Source: Qipengyuania_C sp046254955 (GTDB lineage: Bacteria; Pseudomonadota; Alphaproteobacteria; Sphingomonadales; Sphingomonadaceae). Taken from it: a stretch of 64,000 nucleotides of DNA. The translations under genes and the position numbers were made by a program. Shown in pieces: positions 61,314 to 64,000 of this stretch. The notes below the pieces were generated by a model. The model ran no database searches. It worked only from the letters and a program-made list of their open reading frames with translations, and was not told the origin of the DNA. Positions within the stretch are counted from its first letter, which is position 1. Each line of letters starts with the position of its first letter. Location of the stretch: NCBI RefSeq assembly GCF_046254955.1, contig NZ_JBJXRG010000002.1, forward strand, positions 620,001 to 684,000. The letters are read 5' to 3'.

Positions 61314-61410
61314 CTAGCCCAGCCCGCGCTTGATCGCCGGGAACAGCCGTCCGCTCGCGGCGGCGATAGCGCCACCTTCAAGGCCGGTATCGCCGGGGAG
61401 TTTTAGTGTT
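61314..61410 (-). pseudogene. Possible 3' remnant of an unknown gene
   Basis: On the minus strand a frame reads LPGDTGLEGGAIAAASGRLF and then PAIKRGLG before a stop, in a different frame from the regulator whose stop is just upstream. The Gly/Ala composition looks like a real C-terminus, but no start or upstream body exists. Confidence 0.25.
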
Positions 61411-61416
61411 GGGACG

Positions 61417-63150
61417 CTAGTGCGGGGTGCCTTCGTTTGCCAACTTGCTCAAGCGCTCGATGAAGATGTCAGGCCGCTGATAAGGAAGCAATTCGCCGGT
61501 CCCGGGAACAATCTCCACGCTTATCGTATCGGAGATACCCCGGGCCGCGTTTACTTCTTCGGGTCCGAGATTTTCCGCATCTCCAGGGATAAGCCAGTGC
61601 ATCGGAACCTCGAGCTGGCCCAGCAAATCGGCGAGGTCATTCTGGCCCACCATCGTCATCTCGTTGAAAAATGCCTTGTGGCCCTGACTGGTCAGGTGGC
61701 GACAGCACACGCGCAATAGGGGCTGGTATTCAGGATCAAAGATCGTTTTGCGATCGACCTCCGATTCGCCAAAGGATCGCAGCAGGTAGAAGTCCGGTCC
61801 TTCGCGTTCGACCATTCGAAATCCCAAGCGGCAGACCAGCTCGAAGATTTTCGGAGACGAGTGCGCCAGCTGGGCAAACACTTTCTGGTTGAGCGCCAAT
61901 TTACGCCATCTTCCTGCAGGGAAGTTCCACGGCAAGCCGATACACATCAAGGAGCTGAACCTTCCAGGTTCGCGTACCGCCGCATTGGCGAGGTAGAAAT
62001 TTCCGGTATAGCTGGAGAAGGCTGGCGTCCCCTTGAGGTTCAGCGCATTACATAGCTCGAAGACCGCATTCGTACCGTCGTCGAGCTGATCTGCGTCAGG
62101 CAGCGGGTCGCTGTTTCCGTGACCCGGTGTCGACATCCCGATGAGCTTTAATCCGGCGTCGGCGATCTTGCGCTGGATATTCTCGTGCTGCACAAAGTAG
62201 GGCAGCTCGCCATGCAGGAACAGGATCGGCGTACCGTTGGCAGCGCCCGTCCATGTATATGCCAAGCGGCGGCCATCGGCCCGGGTGAAGATCTGCTCAT
62301 TGCGCAGCGGATCAGACCACTCCAGCGAGGTGCGCTCCCTTTCCGCCGTAGCCCGCGCGCATAGCATGCCCAACAACCTGATCAGCTCGACACGTGATCG
62401 AAGTTCGGCTTTGGTGAGGACCCGCTTGATCTGGGTACGCACCGTCTCGGTCGTTACCCCGCGCGCGCCCGCAACTGCATCGACGTCGCACCCGGAAAAG
62501 AGGAGCTTGCAAATCGCGCATTCGGCTTCCGTTAGCCCGAAGGCCTGGGCCAGATGGAGATTTATCTGTCCGTCCCAGGCCAGCTCGAGTGAGCGAATTA
62601 CGGTGTAGGTGACATCGGTCTCGGCGGATTGAACAGGAAACGCTTCGGCGATGCATTCCTGACCTCTCTGGTCGATCAATCGCAAGATCGCATAGGCGGC
62701 GTTGCCCCCGGCGACAGCAGCGCGGCGAATCTTCTTGAACTCGCCAAGCGAACGCTCCTGCACCCAGGCGGTGCCTGCGAGCTGTCCCTGCTCGATGCCG
62801 AAGAAGTCCGCCGCCCCGTAATTGAGCGTTACCACCCGCCCTTCGGGAGAAAGTGCCATTGCAGGAGAGGATGCTCGCCGCACCCAGACCTCCAGCTGGT
62901 CGCGTGTTTCCACATCGGCATAACTATCCAGCCGCGAAGACAGGCCCCCGAGGAGGCGAGAAAGCGTTGCGTCGACTGGCAGATGCCTGGCAGTGCTGGA
63001 GGAATTTGCGAACTTGCGGTCCCACGCGGAAATGAGTTCGTCGAAACCTTCAGGTTCATGCAGAGAACGCCACGTCGAGGAGACGATGTCGAGATCAATT
63101 GCATGGTCGGAAAGCGGTTCTTTTATCAGAATCAATACCTTGGTCCCCAT
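61417..63150 (-). CDS. LuxR-type HTH regulator with PAS-like part and catalytically dead alpha/beta-hydrolase domain
   Basis: A 577-residue cytoplasmic protein. Residues about 93-173 resemble a PAS sensor (VVTLNYGAADFFGIEQGQ). About 205-263 is a LuxR-type HTH (GLTEAECAICKLLFSGCDV, then GVTTETVRTQIKRVL). About 285-577 is an alpha/beta-hydrolase fold (ILFLHGELPYF, GMSTPGHGNSD). The usual nucleophile elbow (G-x-S-x-G) is replaced by SSYTGNF, and the catalytic His position reads GTGELLPYQRP, where Glu replaces His, so catalysis is unlikely. It probably senses a small ligand. I prefer ATG 63150; a TTG at 63201 is possible. It lies between two adhesin genes on the opposite strand. Confidence 0.8.
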   Translation of the reverse strand: MGTKVLILIKEPLSDHAIDLDIVSSTWRSLHEPEGFDELISAWDRKFANSSSTARHLPVDATLSRLLGGLSSRLDSYADVETRDQLEVWVRRASSPAMALSPEGRVVTLNYGAADFFGIEQGQLAGTAWVQERSLGEFKKIRRAAVAGGNAAYAILRLIDQRGQECIAEAFPVQSAETDVTYTVIRSLELAWDGQINLHLAQAFGLTEAECAICKLLFSGCDVDAVAGARGVTTETVRTQIKRVLTKAELRSRVELIRLLGMLCARATAERERTSLEWSDPLRNEQIFTRADGRRLAYTWTGAANGTPILFLHGELPYFVQHENIQRKIADAGLKLIGMSTPGHGNSDPLPDADQLDDGTNAVFELCNALNLKGTPAFSSYTGNFYLANAAVREPGRFSSLMCIGLPWNFPAGRWRKLALNQKVFAQLAHSSPKIFELVCRLGFRMVEREGPDFYLLRSFGESEVDRKTIFDPEYQPLLRVCCRHLTSQGHKAFFNEMTMVGQNDLADLLGQLEVPMHWLIPGDAENLGPEEVNAARGISDTISVEIVPGTGELLPYQRPDIFIERLSKLANEGTPH

Positions 63151-63156
63151 ATGGGG
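63145..63156. promoter_or_regulatory. CCCCATATGGGG palindrome at the regulator start
   Basis: A perfect 12-bp palindrome that includes the regulator ATG and lies 62 bases before the second adhesin start. Possible operator for autoregulation; unproven. Confidence 0.3.
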
Positions 63157-63217
63157 TATGACAGCCGGCCGGGAGGCGATCAATAGGGATTCGAACTGCA
63201 AACGGGGAGAATCCTAT

Positions 63218-64000
63218 ATGAATATTTCGGTCAAAGGCGCAATCTTGTCATCAACCTTGCTTGCATTGGGCACATTTGCGTTCGCACCCGAACGCGCTTT
63301 GGCTGAAGACTGCCTGCTTGATCGCAACAATAACGGCGATGCCGACACTGGCATCGACGATGATGCGGGCGCGGATTCGGGCGATGGTGATGCGAGGCTG
63401 GCGTGCGGATTCGATGCAACGGCAACAGAGGCTTTCGCGACTGCCATCGGTTCGGGAGCTGATGCAACGGGCGCCAGCTCAACTGCATTGGGCAACGAAT
63501 CCGGAGCGTCAGGCAGTTTCTCGGTCGCGCTCGGTGCAAGAGCTAGCGCTGAAGATAACGGCGCTATCGCTATTGGCGGCGATGGTGACGATATGGACGG
63601 TTTGGGCGCGAGGGCTGCCGGCATAGGCGGTATCGCAGTGGGTGAAGATGCGGTTGCGCTTGGGTTTGAGACCATAGCGCTGGGTGCTAGTTCAAGCACT
63701 GGTGGCGACTTAGCAACCGCCGTCGGTTCCGATGCACAGGCCACCACCGACGCATCTGCATTTGGATGGGGAGCTGCGGCGGATGCCATTGCTTCGGTAG
63801 CAATCGGCTTGTCCGCAACAGTCGACGGCTCGTTTACAGAAGGTGTCGCCATCGGAAATGCCAGTGACGCGATTGGCAATGGAGCGATCGCAATCGGTGG
63901 CAACTACGTCGATGGCGATTCGGACGGCGCGCAAGCAAACGGCAATGGAGCGGTCGCTATTGGCGCAGATGCAACCACGAGCGGCATTAGCACTTTGGCG
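63218..64000 (+). CDS. Second trimeric-adhesin-like head-repeat protein, 3'-truncated by the window
   Basis: The frame is open to the last base (261 codons seen). A signal peptide (MNISVKGAILSSTLLALGTF, to ALA) precedes AEDCLLDRNNNGDADTG and LACGFDAT, the same Cys/Asp module as in the first adhesin. Head repeats follow (SSTALGNESGASGSFSVALG and more), so it should also be a YadA/Hia-like surface protein. The stalk and anchor are beyond the window, so full type is not proven. GGGGAGA sits 8 bases before ATG. It starts 68 bases from the divergent regulator. Confidence 0.82.
   Translation, partial: MNISVKGAILSSTLLALGTFAFAPERALAEDCLLDRNNNGDADTGIDDDAGADSGDGDARLACGFDATATEAFATAIGSGADATGASSTALGNESGASGSFSVALGARASAEDNGAIAIGGDGDDMDGLGARAAGIGGIAVGEDAVALGFETIALGASSSTGGDLATAVGSDAQATTDASAFGWGAAADAIASVAIGLSATVDGSFTEGVAIGNASDAIGNGAIAIGGNYVDGDSDGAQANGNGAVAIGADATTSGISTLA

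Overview
The window looks like chromosome of an alphaproteobacterium, most likely Sphingomonadales and probably close to Erythrobacteraceae. I infer this from moderately high GC, the DivL-type pseudokinase next to tsaE-amgK-murU-addBA, the recG/sdhE/mfd cluster, and many low-copy enzymes with sphingomonad-like sequence. No database search was possible, so the genus is inference. Every tRNA, att repeat and motif position was read directly from the bases. || Layout. 1-17.4 kb is core genome: a 5'-truncated sugar-type symporter and a metallo-hydrolase; tRNA-Asp; a branched-chain 2-oxoacid dehydrogenase operon (E1alpha-E1beta-E2) on the minus strand; thyA; tRNA-Pro followed by small envelope/stress proteins; a tyrosine phosphatase; the DNA repair pair recG and mfd with sdhE between them; an EAL phosphodiesterase; nadK; tRNA-Asn. 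|| 17.4-29.25 kb is an integrated genomic island of about 11.8 kb. A 16-bp copy of the 3' end of tRNA-Asn bounds it on both sides, and a P4-type tyrosine integrase sits at its right end. Its cargo is exported proteins (Tat-type, SNase-like nuclease, lipase/esterase, RTX Ca-binding protein, endonuclease/exonuclease/phosphatase), a PD-(D/E)XK-like nuclease candidate and a small mobile-element module (replication-like winged helix, HGGX protein, excisionase-like HTH). Short hairpin repeats lie between its genes. || 29.3-52.4 kb returns to mostly core genome: alpha/beta hydrolase, PAP2 phosphatase, TauE/SafE exporter, GNAT, secA, argJ, GFA protein, inositol-phosphatase-like enzyme and trxA. These are followed by a tightly coupled minus-strand operon divL-tsaE-amgK-murU-addB-addA, which combines cell-cycle signalling, tRNA t6A synthesis, MurNAc recycling and recombination. 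Next come ahcY and a divergent peroxiredoxin, separated by a perfect 20-bp palindrome that looks like a methionine-cycle operator. || 52.4-57.7 kb holds small regulatory and stress genes (HTH protein, divergent cold-shock-like protein, two overlapping small ORFs whose Shine-Dalgarno lies in a hairpin), the hemerythrin-phospholipase D-folE operon and a zincin-like metallopeptidase. || 57.85-64.0 kb is the most unusual part. Two YadA/Hia-like head-repeat surface proteins, both on the plus strand and sharing an N-terminal Cys/Asp-rich module, flank a minus-strand regulator. That regulator joins a PAS-like region and a LuxR-type HTH to an alpha/beta-hydrolase domain that has lost its serine nucleophile and catalytic histidine. 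I propose it as a ligand-sensing pseudo-enzyme regulator of the adhesins; this is inference.
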